Source of the DNA: Granulicella sp. 5B5
GTDB lineage: Bacteria > Acidobacteriota > Terriglobia > Terriglobales > Acidobacteriaceae
Assembly (NCBI RefSeq): GCF_014083945.1
Contig: NZ_CP046444.1
Coordinates: forward strand, 1,364,001-1,428,000
Length of the DNA: 64,000 nt
Reading direction: 5' to 3'
Under the pieces are notes generated by a model. That model was not told the DNA's origin and ran no database searches. It worked only from the letters and a program-made list of their open reading frames with translations. This document shows, piece by piece, positions 16,982-26,909 of this stretch. The position numbers and the translations under genes were made by a program. The stretch's first letter is position 1; each line of letters starts with the position of its first letter.

Positions 16982-18027
16982 TGCGCCTCAAGGTACCGGG
17001 AAGCGCCACCCTTGGCGATCTGCTCCGCAATCATCTCCGGCGTCATCCTCTGCGAGTGGCCCAGCTTGCCCTGGCAACACGCCTGGATCTCCGCGATGGT
17101 CGCCAGCGCGATCGCCTCCGCACCATCGCCGCCCAGGTCCAGCCCCACCGGCGCAAACACGTGCTCGCACACGTGCGATATATCCAGCCCCAGCAACGCA
17201 GCGGCCTCACTCAGCAGCAGCGCGCTTCGGTGCCGTGCTCCCAGCAACCCAAGATACCGAGGGCGCCGTGGCAGGACCGCCGTCAGCCAGTCGCGGTCCT
17301 GCTCGTAGCTATGTGTCATCAACACCACGGCATCTCGCTCGCCAACTTCGACCCCTTCGAGACTAGTGGCAGCCACAACGCGCTCCGCCTCAGGAAACCG
17401 CTCTGCCCGTGCCCACTGTGCGCGGCCATCCAGCACCGTAACGCTCCAGCCCAGCTGCGCAGAAAAACTCACCATCGGCTGAGCATCATTCCCAGCCCCG
17501 CACAGCAACAACCGCTGCGGCGGCTCCAGCACCTCATGGAACACTGCCTCCGTCGGCGCATCTGCATCGTCAGCTTCTCCGAATACGAGACACCCCTCCG
17601 CATCGCGCACCACGCGCCGCAACGGCAGCCCAGCCTGCGGCAGCACGGTCACCACCTCACAAGCCTCCCCGCGCAGGCTCGCCTCCATCGCCTCCATCAA
17701 CGCGTCAAACTCCGGCGTATCGGTCGGCTCCAGCAGCAGGTACAGCGTCCCGCCGCAGCCCAAACCGTAAGGCATCTCCTCAGTATCGTCGAACAGCGTG
17801 GAGAACCGCTCCACCACCGCACCCGACCGCACCTTCCACGCCGCCCGCCGCAGCACCTCGGCCTCCAGGCACCCGCCAGAGATACCGCCGACATACTCGC
17901 TGTCAGCGCATACCAGCATCCGTGCACCTGCTTGCCGGTAGCTCGACCCTTCCACCTGCACCAGAGTCACCAGAGCTCGCGCACCGCCCTGCCGCCACCG
18001 TTCCAATAACTTGCGTCGCTCCTGCAT
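16969..18027 (-). CDS. xdhC: XdhC/CoxI family molybdenum hydroxylase maturation protein
   Basis: XdhC binds molybdenum cofactor, favours its sulfuration and hands it to the apo-hydroxylase. The N-terminal XdhC/CoxI domain has EGSSYRQAGARMLV and GGISGGCLEAEV; a C-terminal Rossmann domain starts at RLLLCGAGNDAQPMV. The start is placed at the ATG at 18027 (MQERRKLLERW), giving 352 residues; an upstream ATG at 18057 would add ten residues without family resemblance. It overlaps mocA downstream, and together they form the maturation operon for the molybdenum hydroxylase encoded at 10-14 kb. Confidence 0.92.
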   Translation of the reverse strand: MQERRKLLERWRQGGARALVTLVQVEGSSYRQAGARMLVCADSEYVGGISGGCLEAEVLRRAAWKVRSGAVVERFSTLFDDTEEMPYGLGCGGTLYLLLEPTDTPEFDALMEAMEASLRGEACEVVTVLPQAGLPLRRVVRDAEGCLVFGEADDADAPTEAVFHEVLEPPQRLLLCGAGNDAQPMVSFSAQLGWSVTVLDGRAQWARAERFPEAERVVAATSLEGVEVGERDAVVLMTHSYEQDRDWLTAVLPRRPRYLGLLGARHRSALLLSEAAALLGLDISHVCEHVFAPVGLDLGGDGAEAIALATIAEIQACCQGKLGHSQRMTPEMIAEQIAKGGASRYLEAQCAL

Positions 18028-18432
18028 GGCACCTCCAGACGGGCCGTACCACGGCATCCCTCACACCACAAGGTTACCGCTGTTACCGGTTAATAGAGAA
18101 ACGAGTACCCCGTCACCCCGCCGCAACCGACAGACGCTGCGACAAGAAGCCTGTGGCCAAGGCACCTGCAAAGACTGCGGTGCCCGTAGCCCACTAACCT
18201 GATTCACCTGCCGCTACGAGCGGTCTGCGAGGAAGCACCATCTCACTCGCAGACCGCCCGTAACTCGTTTGCACGAAACCCACGTTCCACACGGACGCAC
18301 TCGGCAACTTCTGGTAAACTAAGTCTCGTTGGTCAGTGGATCGTACGGCTCAAGCAACTTCCCGGAGCCAGAAGTTTCCCTTACAAAAGGCCGGCACCAC
18401 AACCTGTACCATCATCCGATGGCACAAAGGTT
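18028..18432. other. Intergenic region xdhC to tRNA-Pro with a possible gene remnant
   Basis: On the plus strand an open frame ends at 18197 with a Lys/Ala/Pro-rich tail (KKPVAKAPAKTAVPVAH), which looks like the C-terminus of a basic protein, but no credible start is visible because the frame runs into xdhC in reverse. A perfect 12-bp hairpin follows it. The rest holds no feature I can support. Confidence 0.35.
18220..18257. terminator. Terminator-like hairpin upstream of tRNA-Pro
   Basis: Perfect 12-bp stem GCGGTCTGCGAG (18220-18231) / CTCGCAGACCGC (18246-18257) with a 14-nt loop. There is no U-tract, so it is at best an imperfect intrinsic terminator. Confidence 0.45.
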
Positions 18433-18509
<77 letters not shown>

Positions 18510-18591
18510 TCTCTAGAATCAATAAGTTAAAAGAACGTCCCCACGTCGGGAGTTGCAAGCGGGTAGTCAGTTCCCAACAAATTTTGGTGTG

Positions 18592-18620
18592 AAACGCCGC
18601 TCAGAATATGGGTGGCGTTT
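18592..18620. terminator. Hairpin downstream of tRNA-Pro
   Basis: AAACGCC (18592-18598) pairs with GGCGTTT (18614-18620) with a 15-nt loop, followed by TCTGC. It is a plausible terminator for the tRNA transcript on the plus strand. Confidence 0.55.
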
Positions 18621-18771
18621 TCTGCATGTCGTTACGCCGACGCATCATGCCCTACCGAATTCCTTATCGGGTGTAGCACCCGGCGTTCCTTGATAGCGGC
18701 CAGCTTCTCCTGCACCGCTTCTTTCTCGGCATCACTCCGGGCCTTTCTGCTTTGCGAGTCACCCTGCGGTT

Positions 18772-21700
18772 TTAGAAGGTGAACTTGACGGCAGCCTGCA
18801 GAACGCGCGGGCCACCGACACCATTGACGTTGCCGACGCCGCTGCCCAGTGTACCGGTGATCTCTCCGAATGTTCCGGAGCCGACCGTCGTACCTGGCTG
18901 ACCGAAGGCCGGCGTGTTGGTTGCATTAAAGGCATCGAAGCGCGCTTCCATATTGATGCGGTCTCCGTGCAGCGGGAAGACCTTGAACAGAGACAGGTTG
19001 TCGTTGAAGTAGGCTGGCCCACGGAACTGGTTGCGTCCCGTATTGCCCTGGATGCCAATTGTGGGCGCGCTGAACGACGATGCGTTGAACCACTGCGGAT
19101 AAGTCGACGTGTTTCCGCCTGTTACTTTATGCGTAACTTGATAGGCGCCGCTTAGATTCGCCGTCGTCGTGGTACCCGGAGTGACCGTCGATGCGCTGAC
19201 CGTGAACGGCAATCCGGACACAGCCGAAACGATCGCCGAAATGCGCCATCCGCCCAGCGTATAAGCACCAACGCCCGAATTGAAGTACTGATGCCCCTTG
19301 CCAGCAGGCAGTTCATAGGTAACGGTCTGCTCGAAGTTATTGGTGCGGTCGAAGTCCAGCGCGCTATAGTTGCGCCGTGGCGGGCCGCTCCAGAACATCA
19401 CATTGCCGTCCTGCGCACCGGTCTGATATCCCTGCGCCTTGCTCCATGTGTAAGCCGATGTGAAAGCCACACCATGAGAGAGCCGGTGGCTCAGCTGCAC
19501 CTGCAGCGACTGAAAGTTACTGGAATAACCGAGGAAATACTCCGTCACCGAAGCCGTCTTGCCAAAGGCCAGCCTCAACGGGTCAGAAGCTCCGCTCTGG
19601 CCATACACCGTAGGCTGATTGATGTTTTGTGCCACATCGATGCGCGTGCCATGGTTGGCTACATAGGCGATCTGCAAAGCAGTATCGAAGCCGATTTCCT
19701 GCTGCAGTGCAACATTCCATGAGTCTACATAAGCGTTCTTGAAATTCAGCGGGATGTACAGATTTCCAAGGCCAATAGTGCCGTTCGCGGCACTCTCTGT
19801 CAACGTCCCTGTTGAGCTGAACGTTGACGTTGGCGTAACCGGAATGCCGGTGGCCAGGTTGACCACACCGCCTACCGGATTCAGCGCAGCACCATACGTT
19901 GGCGTGTTGGTGTAGTTCGTGCTCGTCTTGATCGGATAGTTGTAGGCGTAACTGTTGTCCACGAACGGCACATAGCTGATACCGAAACCTGCGCGGATAA
20001 CTGTCTTGTCAGTCACGCGATAGGCCACTCCCAGACGCGGGGCGATGTTCTTGTAGTCCGTCTGCATGCCAAGGTTAGAAGGATTGCCGTCGAGGCCTGC
20101 GAGGACAAGCTGATTGTTCGCCGGGTTGTAATTCACAAAACCACCCGGCTTGCGCGGGGTCGCAGGTGGGTATAGCTCGTAGCGGACGCCGAGGTCGACC
20201 GTCAACTTTGGCGTGGCCTGCCACTTGTCCGCGACGAAGAAGAACAGCCATGTCTGACGGAAGGCCGGGAAGATACTGTTAGTGTCCTGACCTACCGAAT
20301 ACGGCACATTGAACAACACGCTCGCGATATCGTTCGCAGTACCGGTAACAGCACCGTTATAAGCGCTCGCACCCGGTGCCGAAGTCTGGTTCTCCTGGAA
20401 ATAGAAAGAACCTGCGGGTGTATTGATGTTGCCCTGGAACAGGTCGTCACGGATGCGACGGATGTCGAAACCGGCCTTCAGCGCGTGATTGCCGAGAATA
20501 CGCGTCCAGTTGTTCGCAACGTCGATGTTCGACTCGGCGCGAAGCCACGGCAGTGCTACCGAATACCCAATCAGCGGATTGCCCACGCCCTCGCCGTTGC
20601 CGGCCAGGTTGAACACCTGGAATGCCACCTGTCCGCTGGTCGTCGGAGAGTTGTTTGTACCGTTTGGTCCATTTCCAGGAATACCGAGCGTCTTCGCATC
20701 GCTGCTCCCATAATCGGTCTGCGTGGCGGAGTTCCGGTAGTGAGACACACCAAACCGCACCTCCGTAAACAGTTTGGGCGAAAAGATGTGATCGTAGTTT
20801 GCGCCCGTGTTATACGCGTTAGCGATACCGGTCGCTTCGAATCCGCCGCCGGCGGGGCCGCCCAGGAACGCACCGAACAGTGGCGCCTGATATGTGTTCG
20901 TCAACTGGTGACTGAACCGCCCGCTCAGGTGGTCCTTGGAGGTAATCGTGTAGTCGGACTTGATGTCGTATGTATAAAAGTCTTTGCTGAAAGGAAGGTT
21001 CTGCGAGAAATTGTTGGCGCTGGTGGAACCGGAGATGTACGTCGCAGATGCAAGGTTGGTCTTCGGGTTGCGGGCAAGTGCATCCAGGTCCTGCAGCACC
21101 GTCAGCGAAGTCTGGCTGATGCCCGGGTTCGTCAGTGGAATCACATCTCCTGCAAACGGCACGCGGCCGGTACCGCAGGCATTGTTTGCCGCCGAACCAA
21201 TGCAATCTGCTGTGTCTCCGGTGTTCGGATCGTAGACCTGGCCCTTGTATCCGGCAAGGCTCAAGCTGTTGTTCACCACGTTGTAGTACGGAATGGTCGT
21301 GTTCGTCGTCGCCGACTCGTGATCGGACGAGCGAACGAAGTCGCCGAAGAAGAACAGCTTGTCCTTGATGATCGGGCCGCCAACCGAGCCGCCCGTGTAG
21401 TTATACACCAGTCGCCCGTTCGGGCCTTTCGCGAAGTAGTTTCGCGCGTTGACGCCGTTGTTCTCCATGTTCTGAAACACGGAGCCGTGGAACTGGTTTG
21501 TGCCCGACTTCAGCGTGACGTTGATGACCGTGCCCACCGCGCGGCCGAACTCGGCTTCGAAGTTGTTCGTCGTGATGTCTACATTGCCGATCGCCGACGC
21601 CGGCGGCACCATCATCACATGGATACCCGTGCGCTCATCGTCGTCTATGCCCTCAATCTGATACAGGTTCACATACGACGACTGTCCGTTCGCATTCGTC

Positions 21701-22248
21701 GAAAGATCGTTCTGTGAGTTGAAGAACTGCGAGTTGTTGAACACCACAGGCGCCATGCCCGGCACGGTCGTCAGTAGCGATTGAAAGTTGTTGCCGCTCG
21801 ACAGCGGCAGGCTCTCAATCTGCTTTTGCTCGATGTTCGTTGAAATGTCTGCGCGGTCGGTCTGCAGTTGCGGCGGAGCGGTTGTTACCGTCACCTCTTC
21901 CGTCACACTGCCCGTCGTCAGGGTCACATCCACGCGCGATGTGGTGTTGGTCAACAGTTCGATGTTCTGGCGGGTCTCCTTCTTGAAACCCTGCGCCGAG
22001 ACCGTCACGGCATAGGTGCCCGCGGGCAGGTCGGGTTCGGTGTAGTTGCCGCTGGCATTAGTCACCGATGTATGCACGGTTCCCTGCCCTGTCAGGGTGA
22101 TCGTCACCTGGGCGTTCTCGACGCTGGCACCGGTAGGGTCGGTTACAGTTCCAAGAATGGTACCGTTTACAGCCTGCCCACAGAGTATGCCAGGAGTAAC
22201 GCTGAGGAGGAAGATTGCAGCGATTAAGCCATGTTGACGCAAGTGCAT
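18772..22248 (-). CDS. TonB-dependent receptor, Oar-like (receptor 1)
   Basis: A 1158-residue outer-membrane protein. It has a Sec signal peptide (about 1-25), a carboxypeptidase-regulatory-like beta-sandwich (about 28-110: GTILGTVTDPTGASVENAQV), a plug domain (about 115-260, with FEAEFGRAVGTVINVTLKSGT) and a long beta-barrel ending in the aromatic VKFTF. The start at 22248 is chosen for its GGAGG ribosome binding site 4 bases upstream and the signal peptide; an upstream in-frame start at 22320 lacks both. No SusD-like gene is adjacent. Family members import oligosaccharides, peptides or other large ligands with energy from TonB; this ligand is unknown. Confidence 0.93.
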   Translation of the reverse strand: MHLRQHGLIAAIFLLSVTPGILCGQAVNGTILGTVTDPTGASVENAQVTITLTGQGTVHTSVTNASGNYTEPDLPAGTYAVTVSAQGFKKETRQNIELLTNTTSRVDVTLTTGSVTEEVTVTTAPPQLQTDRADISTNIEQKQIESLPLSSGNNFQSLLTTVPGMAPVVFNNSQFFNSQNDLSTNANGQSSYVNLYQIEGIDDDERTGIHVMMVPPASAIGNVDITTNNFEAEFGRAVGTVINVTLKSGTNQFHGSVFQNMENNGVNARNYFAKGPNGRLVYNYTGGSVGGPIIKDKLFFFGDFVRSSDHESATTNTTIPYYNVVNNSLSLAGYKGQVYDPNTGDTADCIGSAANNACGTGRVPFAGDVIPLTNPGISQTSLTVLQDLDALARNPKTNLASATYISGSTSANNFSQNLPFSKDFYTYDIKSDYTITSKDHLSGRFSHQLTNTYQAPLFGAFLGGPAGGGFEATGIANAYNTGANYDHIFSPKLFTEVRFGVSHYRNSATQTDYGSSDAKTLGIPGNGPNGTNNSPTTSGQVAFQVFNLAGNGEGVGNPLIGYSVALPWLRAESNIDVANNWTRILGNHALKAGFDIRRIRDDLFQGNINTPAGSFYFQENQTSAPGASAYNGAVTGTANDIASVLFNVPYSVGQDTNSIFPAFRQTWLFFFVADKWQATPKLTVDLGVRYELYPPATPRKPGGFVNYNPANNQLVLAGLDGNPSNLGMQTDYKNIAPRLGVAYRVTDKTVIRAGFGISYVPFVDNSYAYNYPIKTSTNYTNTPTYGAALNPVGGVVNLATGIPVTPTSTFSSTGTLTESAANGTIGLGNLYIPLNFKNAYVDSWNVALQQEIGFDTALQIAYVANHGTRIDVAQNINQPTVYGQSGASDPLRLAFGKTASVTEYFLGYSSNFQSLQVQLSHRLSHGVAFTSAYTWSKAQGYQTGAQDGNVMFWSGPPRRNYSALDFDRTNNFEQTVTYELPAGKGHQYFNSGVGAYTLGGWRISAIVSAVSGLPFTVSASTVTPGTTTTANLSGAYQVTHKVTGGNTSTYPQWFNASSFSAPTIGIQGNTGRNQFRGPAYFNDNLSLFKVFPLHGDRINMEARFDAFNATNTPAFGQPGTTVGSGTFGEITGTLGSGVGNVNGVGGPRVLQAAVKFTF

Positions 22249-22838
22249 GGAACCTCCGAGGATGAGTCGCTGAAGTCCGATTTCTCTGCGTGCTGCAAAA
22301 TCGGTGGTTTCAAAGCACACGCATCCTACTCGCGTTCTGGCGTTCTTGCATAGACTTGATATCGACTTGAAACAAATTATTTTTATGGAGGACTTTTAGA
22401 GACACGGCTATACACAGAACGACAACAGACCTTCAAGGTTATTCATGAGGCGATATCGCCGCCCTGAAATGCCTCTGTCTGTTGACGTTATCAGCGGCCA
22501 TATTCTCTTAAAAACCGGGGACAGAAAGAGGCGGAGAGATGTCGCGGTAGCCGTCATCGTCGCAGTTTGGCCTGCCATGGCTGTGGTCGGACTCATGCTC
22601 AGCGCCGTCGCGCCAGATGCCGACGAGAGGGTGAGCGCACCATTGATGAGTCGGTAGGAAGCTTGCGGAGTCCGAAGAGTTCTCATCGCAGGGCCTGCAG
22701 ACGAGAGTGTGGTCACCGTGCAGGCGCGCAAGCGCTCGTGCCTCGAGGCGCACCGAGAGTGAGCAGCACAGCCTGCGGTCCGCAATGGTCTACAGAGACC
22801 CTCGATGCCACAGACTGTAACCGTGATGTGCAACGTAG
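22249..22838. other. Intergenic region between TonB receptors 1 and 2
   Basis: Near receptor 1 there is a direct repeat GACTTGA..GACTTGA (about 22353-22370), possibly regulatory. From 22440 to 22838 the minus strand stays open in one frame with an Ala/Thr/Ser-rich stretch (MAGQTATMTATATS) that resembles part of an Ig-like bacterial repeat. It runs into receptor 2 without a separate start, so it is either chance or a decayed gene end. Confidence 0.3.
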
Positions 22839-25800
22839 TTAGAACTGAATCTTGCCGGAGAACTGCATGATCCGCTGGCTGTTCGCTGTTCCTGTGATGA
22901 CGCCAAGTCCGCTGGTCATCGCCGTATTGGTGGGGGTGGTGGTTGCGGCGCCTGGAGTTCCCAGCACTGGATGGTTCAACACGTTGAACGCATCCGCGCG
23001 CAGGGACACCCGTAGCGACTCCCATATCGGAAAGTCTCTGAACACCGAGACGTCCTCCTGATAGTACGTGGGGTCCATAAGCATGTTGCGTCCCGAGTTG
23101 CCGAGCGTGCCGGACAGTGGCGTAGAAAAGGCAGAGGTATTGAACCAGTGGAAGCGGTTGCGGCCACCGAGAGGAACCGTGGACGCGCCGTTGTAGTTCG
23201 CCCGCTCATAGGTACCACCATTGCCTGTGTTTCCAATATCTCCGGAGGAGGTAATGGTGAAGGCCTGTCCCGAGCGCAGGATGAAGATCGAGCTCACCTC
23301 CCAGTTGCCGAGGATATAGTCGCCAATCTTGTTGCCGGTGCTGAAGCTCTTCCCTTTGCCGACAGGAACCGCATACGTCGCCGCCAGCGTGAGAAGGTGA
23401 GGGATGTTGTATCCCGATGGACCCCGGCTGCCGCGCACGTTGTAAGGATCTTCCGTCACGCCTCCTTCGACACCGAAGAACCCGTCATCGCCTTCATCGA
23501 TCGATCGGCTGAAGGTATAGGCCGCGTGATACGTCAAACCCTTTGAGCTGGTGCGGGCGAGAGATGCCTGCAGCGCGTTATAGGTGGCGTTGCCACCGGG
23601 CCGGTCCCACTTGTCGGGCTGCATATAGGGGAACGGTTGTCCCGTTGCATTCGCCCCGGACCACACGCCGGTTGTCTGATTAATATCTTTCGCCAGCCTT
23701 GTAGCAAAAGATGTAGTGGAGAGAGCACCTGTGTTGTAATAGCCGCCGATATCCAGCCGGTGTGTCTCGGCACCGACATAGTTCAAACTAAATACGGTGT
23801 TTCGGTCCATCTGCTGCTCAATGCCGAGGTTCCACTGCTCCGAATAGGGGTTTTTGACGAGCGGGTCCACGAAGTAATTGACGTTGCTTGTAAACGGCGA
23901 GGCAGCAGGCTGAAGACCGGCCAGCGACGTCCCCACAGCGAAGGGGTTCTGCCCGGTGACATAGAGTGCAGACCCTGGCGTATTGAGGCTGCTGACACCC
24001 AACGTGCCAACGTCTGGCCACGATCCCTGGAAGTTCTGCGGCAACTGGATCGAAGCTGCCCAGTTGTCGAAGAATATGCCGAAGCTGCCACGAATGGCGA
24101 GCGTGTTATTGACGCTGTACGCCAGGCCAAACCGTGGCCCGATGTTCAGCTTCGAGCCATGCAGAATCTTCTGGTTGAGTGCGACCTCCACATTTGCAGG
24201 CAGGGTTGCAGAAGGCAGACACGGCGCGCGACCACGCACAGCGCAGGTCGGCGGCGCCACCTGCAGAATGTACTTCCCTGTGTTGAAGTCAAAGTCACCC
24301 GTCTCGATGCTGCCCTGGTTGCCGATCGAAGCGTCGGTGCCATACTGCGGGATCACCGTGCGATCGTAGCGGATGCCCATGTTGAGCGTCAGCTTGGGCA
24401 ACGCGTGCCATGTGTCCTGCACGTAGATATTGCCGATACCGCCAGGGCGCTCCGTCAGAAGGACGTTTCTCTTCGTCGCCGATGTCGGCTCGTCAAGCAG
24501 AAAGCTGGCGAGGCCAACTCCTGTCTGCTTCGCAACTGTGGCTGTCGTGGCGCCTGGGCCTGCACCTGGCTGCGGGACTGCTGTGTTCCCGGCCGTCACC
24601 GTAAAGTCCGATGTCGCAGACCCATTGAAGCTGGACGTGTCGTTACGAATAGTTTCCCCGTAGTTGATCTCCTCCCAGCCCCCGCCGGCCTGGATCACAT
24701 GCCGCCCAATCGTCTTGCTGATGGAGCCGAGCCACTCATGAGTGTTGGCCTCGTTGGCTGCGGGGCTACTGTTCTCACCTGCCCCAAATCCATTCTGACC
24801 GCCGCTGACAGAGAGGTCCGGCATCAGGGTGATGCCACCGATAAAGTTCTGAGCCAGAGACGGGTCCGGCATATAGGCATTGTAGGCAGCGGGGTTATCG
24901 AACAACGCATACGAGTTATAGGAGACGTGCGTCCTGCCATATTGCACCTGCATGGTGAGGCTTGGATTGAACACATGCAACCAGCTGACTCCATACTGCT
25001 GCGCCGGGAGCTGACTGTAGGAAAACAGGTGCGGGAAGCTTGAGCCTGTCGTCTTTTCCTGCCAGTTGTTATAGCGCGCAAAGATGAAGTCCTTTGTGCC
25101 GATGTGCTGGTCGAGACGGATCATCCAGTTATACGTGTTGTAGATCGTAGGGGTCGTGACCTCTTCGTTCTCCGCCGTGAAAGCATAGCCCGGGATGGTA
25201 GTCGGCGCCGGGAAGAGAGCGTTGATATAGGCAACCGCGCGTGGGTCGAGTTCTGAGGCGGGAATCTGATTACCCACATAACCCGGACGGTTCGAGTTTG
25301 CGTTGTTATTGCCGGTGGGATCGTACAGCTGGCAGGACGCGGTTACGACGGTCGTCGCGCCGCTGGAACAGCCGGCGATGCCAGTCGTTGCGGAACTGAA
25401 GTCGGCGTAAGGAAGATTGATTCCGCTACCCCAGGAGGACTCAGCCATCTGAGCAGCAGTGGGAATGAGCAGAACCGACGCTGCGTTTTGCGTCTTGCGG
25501 TAGCCCTCGTACGCGATCTCGAAGAAGGTCTTGTCGTGACCATTGTAGAGATGGGGCACGACAACAGGACCGCCAACCTGAACACCGAACTGATTCTGGC
25601 GGTAGATGCTCGGCGTGGTCGGAGGCACCCAGGGGATCGCATCGAATGCGTTGTTGCGGATGAACTCCCACAAGCTGCCGTGCAAAGAGTTGGTACCGGC
25701 CTTGGTCGCTAGATTGACAACACCTCCCGTGACACCGCCATACTCAGCGGAATCGTGCGCGCTCACCTTGAACTCAAGGATCGTGTCGATGATCGGCGGA

Positions 25801-26477
25801 ATGGCATAAGTGTTGTACCAGTTGTTCGTGTCGTTCAGGCCATCCAGCGTATAGAACGTCGAGCGGCTGGTCTGGCCGTTGAGTGAAGGAGCAATGTAAG
25901 CATCGCCGTTGTTGTTCGCAGTGTTGCTGCCACTGCTGTTCTGCCCTACGCTGATCGGCGTGGCGCCAGGCGTCAGTTCCAGCAGCTGTGTGAAGTTGCG
26001 CCCATTCAAAGGAAGGTCATTCACCTCCTTGGTCCCAATCACCGTGCCGAGCTGCGATGTCGTCGATTCAATCTGCGCACCCACGGCCTCAACCGTAACG
26101 CTGACGTTGACATCGCCGGTCTTCAGGACCGCATTGATGTTCACCGTCTGATCGACCGCCACATCGAAGGCGGCAATCTTCTGTGTCTGAAAGGACGGCG
26201 CCGTCACACTCAATGTGTACTTCGCCGGCGGGACCCCCACAAAGTTGTAGTCGCCAGTATTGTTTGACACGGTAGCGCGCGCGACGTTCGTCTCTACATT
26301 CGTCAACGTCACCTTCGCGCCCGGAACCTTCGCGCCCGTTGAGTCTGCAACAGCGCCCGTAACGGCTGCGGTGGAGTTCTGAGCGTGACCACTCACTGGA
26401 AGAAGTGCCCAACAGGCCAGGAACAGGCCACAGATGAGCGCTAGCTTCTGTAGGCGAATGGTGCTAAGGATCGGCAT
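22839..26477 (-). CDS. TonB-dependent receptor, Oar-like (receptor 2)
   Basis: A 1212-residue outer-membrane receptor: signal peptide (about 1-32, ending VSGHAQ), carboxypeptidase-regulatory-like domain (AAVTGAVADSTGAKVPGAKV and following), a plug with EVNDLPLNGRNFTQLLELTPG and an EYGGVTGGVVNLATKAGT block, then a barrel ending FSGKIQF. The start at 26477 is preferred because it begins the signal peptide; the frame is open to 26528. It is transcribed toward receptor 1 but 590 bp apart, and divergent from a beta-helix carbohydrate enzyme 432 bp away, which suggests that the pair may act on the same polysaccharide. Ligand unknown. Confidence 0.93.
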   Translation of the reverse strand: MPILSTIRLQKLALICGLFLACWALLPVSGHAQNSTAAVTGAVADSTGAKVPGAKVTLTNVETNVARATVSNNTGDYNFVGVPPAKYTLSVTAPSFQTQKIAAFDVAVDQTVNINAVLKTGDVNVSVTVEAVGAQIESTTSQLGTVIGTKEVNDLPLNGRNFTQLLELTPGATPISVGQNSSGSNTANNNGDAYIAPSLNGQTSRSTFYTLDGLNDTNNWYNTYAIPPIIDTILEFKVSAHDSAEYGGVTGGVVNLATKAGTNSLHGSLWEFIRNNAFDAIPWVPPTTPSIYRQNQFGVQVGGPVVVPHLYNGHDKTFFEIAYEGYRKTQNAASVLLIPTAAQMAESSWGSGINLPYADFSSATTGIAGCSSGATTVVTASCQLYDPTGNNNANSNRPGYVGNQIPASELDPRAVAYINALFPAPTTIPGYAFTAENEEVTTPTIYNTYNWMIRLDQHIGTKDFIFARYNNWQEKTTGSSFPHLFSYSQLPAQQYGVSWLHVFNPSLTMQVQYGRTHVSYNSYALFDNPAAYNAYMPDPSLAQNFIGGITLMPDLSVSGGQNGFGAGENSSPAANEANTHEWLGSISKTIGRHVIQAGGGWEEINYGETIRNDTSSFNGSATSDFTVTAGNTAVPQPGAGPGATTATVAKQTGVGLASFLLDEPTSATKRNVLLTERPGGIGNIYVQDTWHALPKLTLNMGIRYDRTVIPQYGTDASIGNQGSIETGDFDFNTGKYILQVAPPTCAVRGRAPCLPSATLPANVEVALNQKILHGSKLNIGPRFGLAYSVNNTLAIRGSFGIFFDNWAASIQLPQNFQGSWPDVGTLGVSSLNTPGSALYVTGQNPFAVGTSLAGLQPAASPFTSNVNYFVDPLVKNPYSEQWNLGIEQQMDRNTVFSLNYVGAETHRLDIGGYYNTGALSTTSFATRLAKDINQTTGVWSGANATGQPFPYMQPDKWDRPGGNATYNALQASLARTSSKGLTYHAAYTFSRSIDEGDDGFFGVEGGVTEDPYNVRGSRGPSGYNIPHLLTLAATYAVPVGKGKSFSTGNKIGDYILGNWEVSSIFILRSGQAFTITSSGDIGNTGNGGTYERANYNGASTVPLGGRNRFHWFNTSAFSTPLSGTLGNSGRNMLMDPTYYQEDVSVFRDFPIWESLRVSLRADAFNVLNHPVLGTPGAATTTPTNTAMTSGLGVITGTANSQRIMQFSGKIQF

Positions 26478-26909
26478 TGCGAAAACCCCGTACGACGAGA
26501 AATGTATGGAAATACCAACGTGGCGCATCCTACAAAGCTCGATTTACAACTGTCAACATTTTTTTTACTAATCGTGAATGTCTTTCACCTGAAAAATATT
26601 GCCAAGCAGCCTTGAGCGCAATTCAGCACACCTCAAAGCCGTCCAACAAAAGAAGAACGCCATTTCGCGGTTAGCACATATGTCCCGGAGCACATGCTGA
26701 GATAGGCAGCTCCGATATGTCATGTCCGGCGGCCGGTTCGGGTCAGATTCCCCGATGCCATAGCAACGCGCGAAATCCGCGAGTTGGAACACGTTTGACT
26801 GGCCGTGCTCTCGATCAATGATATTTCACATAAAGAATCTATTTTTTATTGATGATCGTATAGCCAATGCCGTAAAGTGGTGGCCTCTGCCCTTCCGGAG
26901 CTCACACCT
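26478..26909. promoter_or_regulatory. AT-rich divergent promoter region, receptor 2 / beta-helix enzyme
   Basis: No gene is seen. The region is clearly more AT-rich than its neighbours, with an eight-T run near 26560 and an ATCAAT (26814-26819) / ATTGAT (26848-26853) inverted repeat about 60-100 bp upstream of the beta-helix gene. It is a plausible place for divergent promoters, but no promoter elements are assigned. Confidence 0.4.

Noticed and set aside
18632-18771. Minus-strand fragment with a charged helical sequence (DAEKEAVQEKLAAIKERR) after receptor 1
   Set aside because: It looks protein-like, but no start codon with a ribosome binding site is visible and it is only ~45 residues; possibly a remnant, not supportable as a gene.
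20485-21717. Plus-strand 410-codon open frame inside TonB receptor 1
   Set aside because: Its Arg/Val-rich composition without domain resemblance marks it as a shadow of the receptor.
22408-22838. Possible Ig-like pseudogene between receptors 1 and 2
   Set aside because: Only a short Thr/Ala-rich stretch looks protein-like and no start or complete domain can be defined.
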